Assembly (NCBI GenBank): GCA_001600175.1
Contig: BCJC01000003.1
Location: forward strand, 248,001 to 312,000
Direction: 5' to 3'
Source of the DNA: Erythrobasidium yunnanense
Taxonomy: Eukaryota; Basidiomycota; Cystobasidiomycetes; Erythrobasidiales; Erythrobasidiaceae
Length of the DNA stretch: 64,000 nt
Positions 33,145-45,512 of this stretch are shown here, piece by piece. The first letter of the stretch is position 1. Each line of letters starts with the position of its first letter. Below the pieces are notes generated by a model. The model worked only from the letters and a program-made list of their open reading frames with translations, did not search any database and was not told the DNA's origin. Both the position numbers and the translations under genes were made by a program.

Positions 33145-36136
33145 ATGGTAAGCATCCTGTACAAGACAGGACAATAAGTCCAACCCACGTTGTTTACTAT
33201 TCAAAAACTTTGGGTTGCAGTCCACCGCTCAGCAAGGCGAGGGAGTGCAAGGCGACGACTCGACGCAGGTGAGTGATAAACATGATTTGCACAGGTGCAC
33301 ATCTCTGACGCAGCTCCGCAGACCTTCATCACGGCACTGGTCACGCACTCCGCCATCGCTGCGGTCGAACTCCTGGCCTTCTTGATCCTCCGCAGGCGCT
33401 TCAAGACGGTTTACGAGCCAAGACATGCTCTCCATCCATTTGGACCAAAGCAGGATCCTCTGCCTAGTGGCTTCTTCAGTGTGATTCCAGCGTTGATCAA
33501 AGCAAAAGATGAAGACATCATACGTCACAATGGACTTGATGCCTACCTCTTTGTCCGCTTCAACAAGCTCATGCTTATGTTCTTCGTTCCTGTCGCCATC
33601 CTTACTTGGATCATCGTAAGTCGCGCTTCCCAGCTTATCTGAAAGCGATTTACGCCCAAACAACCCCTGACATGAAGTCTGCTTTTCTCCTCGCAGCTTC
33701 TACCCGTCTACGGCACCAGCACTGCAGGAAACAGTGGTGTTAACCGCTTCACCTTTGGAAATGTCGGAAGAGATCAGCAGGCTCGATTGGCGGCTCCTCT
33801 CATCCTTGCATGGGTCACAACCTTGTTCCTCCTCTGGCTCATCTACCGCGAATGGAAGGGATATGTGACCAAGCGCCATGCTTTCCTGACCAGCCGAGGT
33901 TGGCTGTCCAAACCTCAAGCCAGAACAGTCCTCATCACCGGTCTGCCTGAGGAGTATCGCAGTGTGGAAGGTGTCGAAAGCTTGACGAGCCATTTGCAAG
34001 GTGGCGTAGGCAAGATCTGGATGGCCAGGGACGTAGATGATGTTTCAGACCTTTATGAGCGTCAGATGAAAGCCGCTCAGAAGCTTGAGAAGGCAGACAT
34101 GAAGGTCATCAAGAATGCAAACAAGCTGGTGAGGAAGAACAAAGTTCCAAGCGAGGGGAAAGTAGAGCAGGAGAAGGACGGCATGCTTGCTTCGCGATAC
34201 ATCAAGGAAAAGAAGCTGCCCCACCATCGATTGGGCAAGATCCCCTTCTTCGGCAAGAAGGTAGAGACTATTCCTTGGGCTGAACAGGAATTGGAAACGA
34301 CGAATCGGGAGCTACAAGAAGCGCGAAGGGAAGGAGCTTCAAAATATCCTATCGAGGCTGCCGCTTTCATCCTTTTCAACGACCAAGTCGACGCACACAT
34401 CTTTGCTCAGGCTAAAGACGAACCAAAATCCTCGATGAAGCTCAAGCTATGCAAGCGGTACATCAACGTCGATCCTCAAGACGTGGTCTGGAGCAACATG
34501 AACCGCAAGCCCGCCGTCAACAAGGCTCTCAAAGCTGTCTCTGTTACTTTGACTGTCCTACTTATCGTCTTCTGGTCACCTCTGACAGTGTTCGTCACCG
34601 GTGTAGCAAACGTCAGCAATCTGTGCTCGACTGTCTCTTTCTTGGGCTGGCTATGTACCCTGCCAGTGCCGGTCAACGGTATCATACAAGGTGTACTCCC
34701 ACCTCTTGTCTTGATCATCCTCTTCATGCTTGTTCCGCCGATCTTCCGGATGATGGCGAAACTACAAGGTACTCCCCTTCGCACCATGATTGAGCTTAGT
34801 CTACAGAAGCGCTAGTAAGTTTATCTGCAAGGTGAGGACTCAGACACACAGGCTGATGTCGCCTTGCGGACTGCGCAGCTTCGCCTTCCTCTTCATCCAA
34901 GGTTTCATCATCGCCACCCTCTCCAGCGGAATCGTGGCTGGCATCAGTCAGATCACCAACGATCCGAGCTCCACCGTCTCTCTCCTGGCCGAGAATCTCC
35001 CAAAAGCCTCGGTTTTCTTCCTGACCTTCATCGTCACTCAGGGTCTGTCAAAGGCTGTCGGGGCTCTTCTTCAGATCGCCAAGCTCGTCATCTACTACCT
35101 GAAAGTGAGACTACTGGGAGGAAGTCCGCGAGCTCTACAGAAAGCCAAGTACTCCATGCCTTCCAACCAATGGGGTACCGCATATCCCGGACAACTCCTG
35201 ATCGCAGTCATTGCGCTGGCATACTCCACCATCGCTCCTTTGGTGTGTGGTTTCGCACTTATCGCCTTCGGAGTCTGGTTCTTTGTCCTCAAATACAACG
35301 CTCTTTACGTCTACAACATCATGCCAGAGACGGAGACTGCTGGACTACACTTCAGGACTGCACTAAACCAGCTCTTTGCCGGTATCTACGTATATGAGCT
35401 GTGCTTGTAAGCCAAGCGACTTTATTATCACGCACGGGCGCGCTGATTGGTCCCATGTCTTGCTAGGATCGGTCTCTTCTTCCTCGCTCGAAACGAGGCT
35501 GGCACAGTATCTGCTGCACCAGAAGGCGGTCTCATGATCGCTCTCCTAGTTATCAGCATCCTCGTACAGATCTGGCTCAACTGGAAGCTCAACCCAACGA
35601 GCTTCTACCTGAACACTGCACAAGCAGACGAGCATCGAGCCAAGCAGAAGGAGCTCTTCGGCTCAGTAAGAAACGAGCAGGCTCCCAGTGAGCACAACGG
35701 AATTACCCATGTACCGACTGGCGGATCGGACCATACGGCTGTTCAGGCAGACGGCTCGCAAATTGCGAAGGGACAGCCTGGTCAGGATGTCGAGAGTGCA
35801 GCTGGGAAGGGGTTGAGCAAGAACTCTGATAATGAAGTATACGGGAGACTCAACAGCAATGCTTTCGAGCATCCTGCACTATGGCGCGAGCAGCCCACGG
35901 TAAGCATACATTGACTTTTCTCTTAGTGCTAATGGGCATTCGCTTATTCTGCTGTTTTGTATTGCTCTTAGATTTGGCTGCCTCGAGACCCGCTTAACAT
36001 TTCGCAAGATGCAGTCCGTAGAGCCAGAGCAAAGGGCATCCTCATCACAGACGATGATGCTACACTGGACGACAAGGGCAAGCTTGACATTTCCCGGGAG
36101 ACTGTCCCTGGAGAAGACTTCAACCCGAATCTCTAA
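33145..36136 (+). CDS. CSC1/RSN1-type osmosensitive cation channel (DUF221/OSCA family)
   Basis: Calcium-permeable stress-gated channel-like protein of the plasma membrane. The first exon appears to be only the ATG (33145-33147), followed directly by GTAAGC; exon 2 (33223-33270) encodes STAQQGEGVQGDDSTQ, and exon 3 begins TFITALVTHSAIAAVELLAF (TM0). Then HNGLDAYLFVRFNKLMLMFF, LLPVYGTSTAGNSG, the cytosolic loop with TVLITGLPEEYRS (RNP-like fold), EAAAFILFNDQVDAHI and DVVWSNM, and the DUF221 pore (LRSFAFLFIQGFIIATLSSG, SKASVFFLTFIVTQGL-like, YSTIAPLVCGFALIAFG, VYNIMPETETAGLHF). The C-tail includes LPRDPLNIS and ends DFNPNL. About 870 residues, intact. Confidence 0.9.
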
Positions 36137-36553
36137 AGCGGACCTTTCATCCGCTTGTCTTACGATTATACGACTATCATACAATATTAGCATGAACACT
36201 GCTCTCACGAGCCCGTCATTATATTTCTTCCATTAGTATTGCTCTTCTTCCGCTGCAAATACACGAACCATCTCTATGCGCCCTGTAAGTATCAATCATA
36301 TACAGATCATAGACGTTGTTGTAGGAAGCGCTTGCTCCTGCCCAATACAGATAATGCAATGCTGCATCGATTCGTACCTATCGCCCGTACTTGTGCTTGG
36401 CCGCCCGGCAACTGTTCTACTGCCGGGATTTTCGGTTTTACCTAAACGCTTTGCTAATGAGACAGCATGTGTACGACGGAGAACGATGCTCTTTACGCCT
36501 GTCCGATAGCCCTGGCCAGTCACAAGACATAGGCTGAAAATCTGCGGCTCATC
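36137..36553. other. Intergenic between CSC1-like channel and FAD monooxygenase
   Basis: About 415 bases, no conserved frame or RNA. Probably a terminator region followed by the monooxygenase promoter. Confidence 0.5.
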
Positions 36554-38160
36554 ATGACCAATCCCATCCGAATAGCTGTCGTTGGAGGAGGTATAGGAGG
36601 ATGCGCACTGACGCTGGGTGTGTTACTGCCATGACATGCTAACATAACGGCCTGCTAATGCACTGCTGAAAGGCCTGGCGAACGCCCAGCGCGCTGAGGC
36701 CAATATCAGTTTCAAGCTGTTCGAAGCGGCTGCCCAGTTCAAAGAGATAGGGTATGTTTGAGTCACATCTCGAAGAGGCTGTGCGCTGACGAGTGGCATC
36801 CGCAGAGCTGGTGTCGGTGTAGGCCCGAACGCGTATAGGGCCATCAAGCTTCTAGGACTGGAAGAACCGTATGCCAAGCTGGCATACACTCATGACCAAG
36901 AAGAGTCAGGCGTCTACTTCATCTGGCGATGGGGCGAAAAGGACAAAGTAGATATAAACGGAGGAGAGGACGTAATAGGCTTCACGCCTTGTCATGAGAA
37001 AGGTGGTCATACTACCGTACATAGGTGAGCACAGATAGCGGTACCATCACTTCAGAGCTGAGACTGCCTTCTCAGAGCCTTCTTCCTCGATATGCTCATT
37101 GACAGGATGCCTCCTAATACCGTATACTTCAACAAGCGGATCACCAAATACGAGGTGCTGCAGAAGGAAAACGTCAACGATCCGGCAGTGCGAATCCATT
37201 TCGTTGACGGATCTTGCGAAGAAGCGGATATCCTCATCGCAGCTGATGGCATCAAGAGCACGATTCGGCAACAGATGTTGGGTGATTTGTTGCCAGAGGA
37301 TCAGCTCAAGCCGAGATTTACGAATACCGTAAGCGATACATACGTCTTCGCAAAAAGAGCATCCGGGCTGAGCGTATCTGCAGACCGTTTATCGCGGTTT
37401 AGTACCGATGGAAAAGCTAGCAGCACGCGTTGGCGACAAAGCGCGAAAGGGAACAATGTTCTTGGGGAAAGACAAGCACATCCTCGTCTTTCCTATCGAG
37501 AAGGGGACAATCGCCAACATCGTAGCTTTCAGCTCTAATCGGAGCGAAGCTTCGGCGAATGCTACCTGGAATGGCCCTGCTTGGATCGTGCCTAGCACGA
37601 AAGAAGATATGATGGAAGGCTGGGAAGATTGGAGCGATGACTGCAAAGCTATACTCGACAGCCTGACTTCAACGGACAAATGGGCATTGCATGAACTGCA
37701 CGACTTCCCCACTCACACAGTAGGCCCTGTCTGCATTCTTGGCGATGCTGCAGCTGGTACACTCCCTCATCAAGGGCAGGGCGCAGCTCAAGCTATCGAA
37801 AGCGCATGCACGCTGGCCAATCTCTTTACTTGTTCTGGTCTGGATCGATCGAACTCACAAGCTGTACTACAAGTGTTTGATGAGATTAGGTAAACATACT
37901 GGCTGCAGCGACCCCATTGCAGAGAGCTGAAGTGTTCTTCGCTGTTCAGGAGGGAGCGCGTTACCAAAGTCAAGAATACCTCTTTCGAGCTCGGGAAGAT
38001 CCTCGAATTCGCAGACAACAATATCAAAGATGATCCTAAACTACTTCAAGACAATCTGTCAATGAGGTACAACTGGATCTGGAGCTGGGACGGGGAAGCA
38101 GAGATAGCTCAAGGCTTGCAGCGCGTGCGGGCAGTCCTGAAGCCTCAAGTCGATGCCTGA
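36554..38160 (+). CDS. FAD-dependent monooxygenase, salicylate-hydroxylase-like
   Basis: Class A flavoprotein aromatic hydroxylase of the salicylate/6-hydroxynicotinate type. Exons: MTNPIRIAVVGGGIGGCALT (GxGxxG dinucleotide fold); LANAQRAEANISFKLFEAAA; AGVGVGPNAYRAIKLLGL; then DILIAADGIKSTIR (the DG motif); an intron at about 37329-37382 joins FTNT to VYRGLVPMEKLAAR; ILGDAAAGTLPHQGQGAAQA is the GD FAD-ribityl motif; and the last exon has VKNTSFELGKILEF and YNWIWSWDGEAEI, typical of salicylate hydroxylase relatives. About 430 residues. The next gene is an MFS transporter on the same strand. Confidence 0.9.
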
Positions 38161-38624
38161 GAGCCTGATAAGGTAAGACGAACAGCTCTCATTAGCATCA
38201 ATCAGCGACCTCTCAAGGTCGCAGATCTTCTACAGCTCTGAGATATTGTCTTATTGGTGATGGGACCGGGCTCGCTCATAGTGAAGGGTCAAGCAGTCTG
38301 ACTGAGGATGTGTAGCATTATTGGATATAGTAGTATAGGTATGCGGATTTAAGGAAGAGAAGTTATCGATGCTGACAGAACATGGCTAAGAATAGCCTTT
38401 CAAGTCAAAGTATTATTATTAGATCCGCTTATGCATTCAGGCTCTTTCGGGAGATCAGAAGTTCCTCTGCCGTATCCACTACCCGGGGCGAACCCAGATT
38501 AAAGAACAGACGGAGCCCTCTTCTCCGTTCGCTCCTTCTCCTTCTCCTTCTCTTTCTCCCACCCCTTTTCTTTCTGCCTATCACTTCTCATTCAGACAAG
38601 ACTGATTGATCGACTTAGACTGAC
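38161..38624. other. Intergenic with pyrimidine-rich tract before the MFS gene
   Basis: No gene. A C/T-rich block (38515-38580, repeats of CTTCTC) lies just upstream of the MFS start at 38625 and likely sits in its promoter or 5' UTR. Confidence 0.55.
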
Positions 38625-40644
38625 ATGTCGGATCACGAGAAACATGGGGATACCGTGCAGATGGAAGGCTCTGCGCCGGCCCAGAAGCAAGTGACAGGCG
38701 TGTCTTTCGTGCCTATGGGCGCGCACGATCTGGTGAGACAAGCTTCTTACGCTAAGCAATTGCCATAAACTTCTCTGATCCTGGCTTTTGAAGGATAAAT
38801 ACGCCGAAGCAAGAGGATTTCATGAACATACCGGCTTGGTTGTGGACATCGAAGAAGCTCGCAGGGAATTCGGAGACGAAGTTGCAAACAAGCTGAAGCT
38901 TGCTGAGGATGGTCGGACGATTCTCTGGCCCCGTGGGTGTATTTCCAAGAAACCCTCGATATTCGTGGCAGTCTTACTGACAAGACACCTTACCAGAGCC
39001 TACAAATAGCCCTGAAGATCCGCAGAATTGGTCTACCTCGAAGAAGAACCTCATGCTTTTCGTCATCACAGCCGCAGCATTCGTACCAGACTTTATTTCC
39101 TCGTGCGGTATTGCCAGTCTATTCCCCATCGCACACGAGTTCAACACGACAACAGATGAGGTCAACAATCTTACGAGTAACTGGTCGATGTGAGGATTCA
39201 AGACACTACTCCGAGGAAGCACATACTGATAGTCTTTGCCCAAAGCTTCATGCTGGGCTGGGGTGGTCTCATCTGGATCTTGTTCATCAAACGATATGGT
39301 CGTCTCCCTTGTCTCTTTTGGTCTCAATTCATTGGCTTAGGCTTTGCGATCGGGTGTGCCGTCGCACCGAACCTCCACACTTTTGCAGCCATGCGCATTC
39401 TAGCTGCTACGTTCCAGACGGCTCCTCAAGTCTCAGGATTATACGTCATTTGCGATATGTTTCCTTTCCACCTCCAGGCCAGAAAGCTCAACCTGTGGAC
39501 CCTGGGTTTTGTCGTTTCACCCTTCATTGGTCCAAGCTTCCTCGGATTCATCGTGGGAGCTGGCATAACTTGGCGATGGTAAGCTCTTGCAAGCTTAAAT
39601 CGATAGCCGAGACAAGGGTGCTAATATGCTTGACGTGCAGGGTTTACGGCGTAGGCTGTATCTACTGTGGACTCGTCCTCATTCTCATTGTCTTGCTTAT
39701 GGAAGAGACAATGTACGATCGACACTTGCGACCTGTTCCACCACGCCCCTCCACCGGCTTGCGGTATAGAATCGAGACACTTATCGGTATCACCGGTGTC
39801 AAGATGGCCAAGTACAGGCCCTCTTGGGGCAAATGCTTCAAGGACGTGGTCGAGGTTCTTCTGAAACCGAACATCATCCTCATGCTCCTATACATCATGT
39901 GGGTCTTCGGGTTCGGGATAGGTATCAACGTAACGAATGTAAGTGGCGGCTCGACTCTTCGGATTTCGGATTAAGGGCAGCTTGACTCATGTATACATAC
40001 GCAGGCCGTATTCACTGGATCACCACCTCCGCTCGGGTACGGCCTCACCCTCAGGCAACAAGCTGGCTCCTACTTCTCCCCCATCATTGGATGTCTCATC
40101 GGAGAATTCGTCGGCCGATACTTGAACGACTGGATCGCCGCTCGTGGTATTCGACGCAATCATGGAGTTTTCGAGCCAGAGATGCGTCTCTGGACACTAT
40201 ATATCGCTCTGCCCTTCTTCATCGGAGGCTTCCTCTTGCTGGGCTACGGTTTCGAGTACAAACTCAATTTCGCTGCAACTGCCGTTGGATGGGTCATGGC
40301 TGAGTTTGCAATCCTGGTGTCGGTGCGTTCTTCCGGTAAGCCCGATCTTCCCAAGTACTCAGCTGACATTGTATCTGGCTCAGACCGTTTGCGCATACGC
40401 GTACCTGAACAACTGCGAGCCATACAGACAGGGAGAAATGTCTGCCCTGCTCAATCACTTCCGTGTCTTGGGAGGCTTCGCCGTACCTTACTTCCAGATC
40501 GAGTGGGCGTTGACAAGGGGAGCGCACGTCGTCTTCGGCGTCGAGGCGGCCATCGTCGCTGGCCTCTTCCTGGTCTTCATTCCACTTCTACAATGGAAGG
40601 GCAAGGCCATGAGAGCTAAGTTCCCTCAGGCTCCTCGAGATTAG
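38625..40644 (+). CDS. MFS transporter, DHA1-like
   Basis: Twelve-TM major facilitator transporter, about 540 residues. Start MSDHEKHGDTVQMEG; cytosolic N-tail includes GLVVDIEEARREFG and PEDPQNWSTSKKNLML (the usual NPxNW lead-in to TM1). Then LGWGGLIWILFIKRYGRLPC (TM2-3 with a G-x-x-x-x-R-x-G-R type loop), APQVSGLYVICDMFPFHLQA, RWVYGVGCIYCGLVLILIVL, KPNIILMLLYIMWVFGFG and the C-terminal NNCEPYRQGEMSALLNHF. Several introns of 50-70 nt. Substrate unknown; neighbouring the hydroxylase suggests an aromatic or organic-acid cargo, which is inference only. Confidence 0.88.
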
Positions 40645-40983
40645 GCTCTTCCTGAGCGAGGAAGCTGCAATATAGTGGTGAGAGAAGTCTGGTGTGTAGT
40701 ATAGGTGACTGCGAGGGTATATAGCTGCAAAAATCAGTATGCTCCATTCTACTGCTATACGCGAGGACGAGACTGGGCGGCCTTGACACAGCAAAGTCCG
40801 CGATGATACTGAGTGAGCTCTGAGTATTGACCAGGAGGTAGATCGGCCGAGCGAAGGCCTACTCATGACAAAGAATCTGTTGATTGCATCGCTTCGTCAC
40901 CGACCACGCCGAAATCCGCAAAAGCTCAGAATCGCCCACACGAAGCGTAACCTTTCGACAAAACATACGCTGAACGTAGCAAA
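40645..40983. other. Intergenic, MFS to oxysterol-binding gene
   Basis: About 340 bases, no gene or repeat recognised. Confidence 0.5.
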
Positions 40984-43345
40984 ATGGTGCTCGGGCTGAA
41001 ATCTCCAAAGGATGCCGAGGGACCACCTTCTGGCGCTGGACAGGTAAACACCCGTTCTACGGTCTCATCGCAGCCGCAAAAGCTGATTGTGCGATCCTAC
41101 GTCTCTTTGAACCTGTCTGGACTGGCCTTGCGACTCTTAGGATGAAACGGAGGTGTGCATGACGCCCTAAGTCCGCCAAACGAAGCGAGCTGACTTCGAG
41201 GCGTTCTCTCAGCAATTGGATCAGGATCAAGGCTCTATCCTTCTCAATCTGATTTCGCAACTCGTACGTGGAAAGCTCGATATTGTTGCGCTTCAGCGGT
41301 GCCGGCTGCCTTTGTCAAGCGGGCCTCAAAGCCAAGCTTGCCCGAAGTGCTTCGTCATATAACAGACCCTGATGCATCCGACTGCATATACAGCGACCAG
41401 GATCTGATCTCAGCAGAATCAGCTTCCCTACATTCGTCCTGGAACCCAGATCTATGCTCGAGAGGATTACGGACTTCCTCGCGCATCCAGACCTTATTTT
41501 TGGGTACATTGCAGCAATGCACCTTCCTAGACACTTCACAAGCTGACTTTGTGCTTACTCAACGATTTGATCATACCTGGGGTCCTACACAGCGCCGGCC
41601 AGAACGAAGACCCAGCCGAACGTTTCAGATCAGTCTTAACCTGCTACTTAGCCGGCTGGCACATCAAACCAAAGGGAGTGTGAGTGTGGACTGCTATCTC
41701 GCCCGCTAAAGGGCGTTGAGCTGAATTGCGCCTTTGATTTCAGTAAGAAGCCGTACGACCTGCTTAGCTTCTCCCGTCAGCCTAAACGTGAATGACTGAT
41801 GGTACATTCTCGCTAGGTATAATCCTGTCCTGGGCGAGATCTTCCGCTGTCGGTACAAGTACAATGACGGTTCGCAAGGCTTCTATATTGCCGAACAAGT
41901 TTCGCATCACCCACCGATATCGGCCTTCTACTATTGCTCTCCCGAGAACAGGATAGAGATTTTTGGCGAGCTCAAGCCTAAGAGTCGCTTTCTTGGAAAC
42001 AGTGCGGCGAACGAGATGGGCGGATACAATCACATAGTCCTCCTAGATAAGCCTGAGGATGGCGAATACGACATCTCGATGCCAAACATGTATGCTCGGG
42101 GTATCCTCTTCGGCAAGGTAAGGCTTGTGCCCACTGGATACGTGCTGCGACTATGGCTTATCCCACGTACTAGATGGTCCTAGAACTCGGAGATATAGCC
42201 AAAGTCAGCAATAACAATACTGGAATCTCTTGTGATGTCGAGTTCAAGACGAAGGGATTCTTCTCCGGAACATATAATGCGATCAACGGCAAGGTGCGCT
42301 CCAGCAAAGGCGAACTTGGAGAGGTTTCAGGCAAATGGTCAGATCAGATGTATTACCAGAAAGGAAAGGTGAGGACCGTATCTGATCTCAATGAGTGAAG
42401 GCGCTAGCTAAGCACGAATTACGCTCAGCACGGCGAGAAGGAGCTACTGTTCGATGCAGATAGCGCGCAAGTGGTGCCGAAATCAGTGGTTCCTGAGACC
42501 GAGCAAGAAGAGAACGAGTCTCGCAGGCTGTGGAGCAAAGTGACAGCTGCCATCAAGCGGAACGACCAGGATGCTGCAACGGACGAGAAGACCAAAGTCG
42601 AGGACAAGCAGAGAGACCTAGCAAGGCAGAGAGAGGAAAACGGCGAGAAGTGGTCACCGAAATACTTTGCAGTCAAGAACGGCGAACATCGGGCGCTGTT
42701 CACGTAAGGCTGTTACAATGAATCGGTCTTTGCTGGCCGCGAGCTGATGCGATACTGTACAGGCTGCCTAAGGAGGAAGTCAGCGCACAGATCAAGGCTG
42801 CTGAGACATGGATATTCGGATCGTCATCCTCAGAGGCGAGCAATCCTGCAAGTGAGGCCACAGTCAAACAGGAGGAGGAGACTCCAGCCGTCGCAACAGC
42901 TTCTACAGGCACGTCATCGCGTGAGAAAGATTCCGTCACCGAGAGTACTGCTCCTCAGGAAGTAACGGAGTCTGCATCTGCCCCGAAACAGACATCTCCG
43001 CCTGAAGCCGTTGGGGATCCGCAAGCGCAGCCGACTCAGACAAAGTCAGTCCCTGCAGCTGCAGTTCCAGCTCCAGCTTCTGCCTCGACATCCACTCAAC
43101 CTTCTCAACCCGCTCAACCTACTCCTTCGAAACATAAGGAGCATAGTAATCCGATCGCGATGGCGGCTGCAGCGATAGGACTTGGACATTCGCATACTGG
43201 AGGCTCTTCTTCTGGTGGTAGTTCACCTGATAGTCACCATCATCATCTATTCAAGCGCTCTCAGAAGAAACACTCCTCCTCGATATCCGGATCAGGTCCT
43301 GATCATGTCGCTAGCAGCCGTCAACTTCCACCCTCACAGCCATAG
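40984..43345 (+). CDS. Oxysterol-binding protein (OSH/KES1 type)
   Basis: Lipid-transfer protein exchanging sterol and PI4P between membranes. Exons: MVLGLKSPKDAEGPPSGAGQ; QLDQDQGSILLNLISQL; RISFPTFVLEPRSMLERITD (ORD lid region); AERFRSVLTCYLAGWHIKPK; KKPYNPVLGEIFRCRYKY; the OSBP signature EQVSHHPPISAFYY (about 41898-41940); NMYARGILFGK; CDVEFKTKGFFSGTYNAING; ESRRLWSKVTAAIKRNDQD; EKWSPKYFAV. After the ORD, about 190 residues of low-complexity Ser/Thr/Pro/His-rich tail with a run of HHHH end in a basic Ser-rich region. No PH domain is seen, so it is the short ORD-only class with an extended C-terminus. Confidence 0.92.
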
Positions 43346-43605
43346 TATCCTTATTTTATCAGCCGCGTTGGCAACATGTATATATGTGCTAATATTTGTG
43401 CTCGTCTCGTTCCCTGCTCGGCACTCCAGACGAAGGCACCGAGTTGGCGGAATTAGTGAGAGCAAGCATAATGAAACAAACTCTTCCTGTATTCTAGTGC
43501 TCTTCGTCGTACGACTTCAAGTATACATTCAGCCTCTAGCCAGTTCGTTCCCTCTGCCTTGTCTTGATTTCATCGCATACATGCCCTTGCCTAATCTCTT
43601 CAGCA
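43346..43605. other. Intergenic, oxysterol-binding gene to PheRS
   Basis: About 260 bases, no gene. An opposing short frame was judged chance. Confidence 0.5.
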
Positions 43606-45150
43606 ATGTCCGTATGCAATGCGATATCCTGTTCATCGCGACGAGCAAATGCGATACTGCTGCGAACCTGCTTGAAGTCCCGCACACATCTTTCATATCA
43701 GACTCGAAGCTTTTCTAGAAGTCTTACGGCTCGCGACAGTACGTGCAAGACTGGTACCGCAACGACGGCACTGATCTGACGTGCTGCTTCAAGATGGATC
43801 CATCTCAGTCGCCGGAAGCGCATACCCAAAAGATGCCTACACGAATGTCACGCCGACGATTATATCCAAAATCTCTAGACAGCTGCATTTGAAGCCATCA
43901 CATCCTATCGGCATCCTGCGACAAATGATAGAATCCCACTTTGCGACGTTCCAAGCCATCAATGCTCTTTCTCCTATCGTGACGGTAGATCTCAATTTCG
44001 ATGAACTAGGCTTTGCACCGGATCATCCTGGAAGAAGCTTGACGGATTCATACTACTTCAACAAGAAACATATGCTGCGAACGCACACGTCGGCGCACGA
44101 GGTGTCTACCTTCAGGCAAGGCTCGGAAAGATGGCTTCTGACAGCAGATGTATACCGAAGAGATGAAATCGATGCAAGCCACTATCCTGTCTTTCATCAG
44201 ATGGAGGGCGCACACGTCGTGCCGAGAAGTCAGGCGGTCGAGGTATTCGAAGCTTCCAACGCAATACTGGAGAAGAAGCTCACAAAAGCCAATATCATTA
44301 TCACGGACGAGACGAGGATACACGAACAGAATCCGTATCAGGCAGAGCATGACCCTATACAAGCGGAAATAGTTGCTAGAAACCTGAAGAATAGCCTGAA
44401 CAGTCTAGTGTTGGAGCTGTATGGAGGCATAGCGAACAGACAAGGCAATGGAGAGCCACTTCAGGTGCGCTGGATAGAAGCCTTCTTCCCCTTCACAAGC
44501 CCAAGCTATGAAGTCGAGGTGCTCTTCGATGGGAAATGGTTGGAAATTTTGGGTTGCGGTGTCGTTAAGCAGAAGACACTTGATACAGCAGGTTCGTCGC
44601 ATCATTCACATCGTAGAGGACTGTAGCTAACAATCCTTTCGCATTTGTGTATCCAGGAGTCCCCGATAAGATCGGCTGGGCGTTCGGACTGGGTCTTGAG
44701 CGGATAGCCATGGTGCTGTTCGGCATCCCCGACATCAGGCTGTTCTGGTCTGAGGATCCACGCTTCACCTCTCAATTCGAAGCGGGGAAGATATCCGCCT
44801 TCAAGACTTACAGTAAACAGCCACCGTGCTACCAAGACGTAAGCTTCTGGCTAGAAGAGCAGAACAAATTCCACGAGAACGACTTCTGCGAGATCGTCAG
44901 AGATATCGCTGGTGATCTGGCAGAAGAAACTAAGCTTGTAGGTTTCCCGAGGCCTGCGCAAAGAGGTTGATGTTGATTGTGTCAACGTCAGATCGACGAG
45001 TTCGTTCATCCGAAGACGGGGAAAAAGTCGATGTGCTATAGAATCAATTATAGGTCTATGGACAAGAACATTACGAACGAAGAAGCGAGAGGGTATACAG
45101 AGCAAATCAAGGACATCGCAAAAGCGCAGCTAGGGCTTGAGATGCGATAG
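43606..45150 (+). CDS. Mitochondrial phenylalanyl-tRNA synthetase
   Basis: Class II aminoacyl-tRNA synthetase that charges mitochondrial tRNA-Phe. Exon 1 (43606 to about 43739) starts [20 protein letters not shown], a basic Ser/Arg-rich targeting peptide, and splices over a 55-nt intron into [20 protein letters not shown]. Motif 2 region [20 protein letters not shown], then KWLEILGCG, and motif 3 [20 protein letters not shown]. The anticodon-binding FDX-ACB domain follows: [29 protein letters not shown], and after an intron [20 protein letters not shown]. About 450 residues, intact and typical. Confidence 0.93.
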
Positions 45151-45512
45151 AAGCAGTTCCTCGGTGTGTTGTTGTAGTATTAGCTAGCTATAGACAGCAA
45201 GCCGGACTCCTGCTCGTACATATTCGCTGTTCGTCAAAACGTAGCTGTCGCGCGTGAGCTTAACAGACCAGGAAGACCGAGCGAAATAGCCTGTCAGACG
45301 TATGCTCAGAAGGAAGTGAATAGGAAGAGGGATGTTTTGACATTTGACTGGACTACTTGGACGACAGAGGTAATGTGTAGGTGAGGGGTATATGAGCGTA
45401 GATTAACGTATTCTGACTTGATATGCTAGCTTGTCAAGTGTATACTATTGCTGATAGATATGCATCGATGGCCTTCCCGTTATGCAGCTGCTTGCCTGCG
45501 TTTGTTCTCGAT
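45151..45512. other. Convergent intergenic, PheRS and GrpE
   Basis: About 360 bases between the 3' ends of two convergent genes; nothing else seen. Confidence 0.5.

Noticed and set aside
34864-35397. Second long plus frame inside the CSC1-like gene
   Set aside because: His/Arg/Ser-rich shadow of the conserved DUF221 coding frame.
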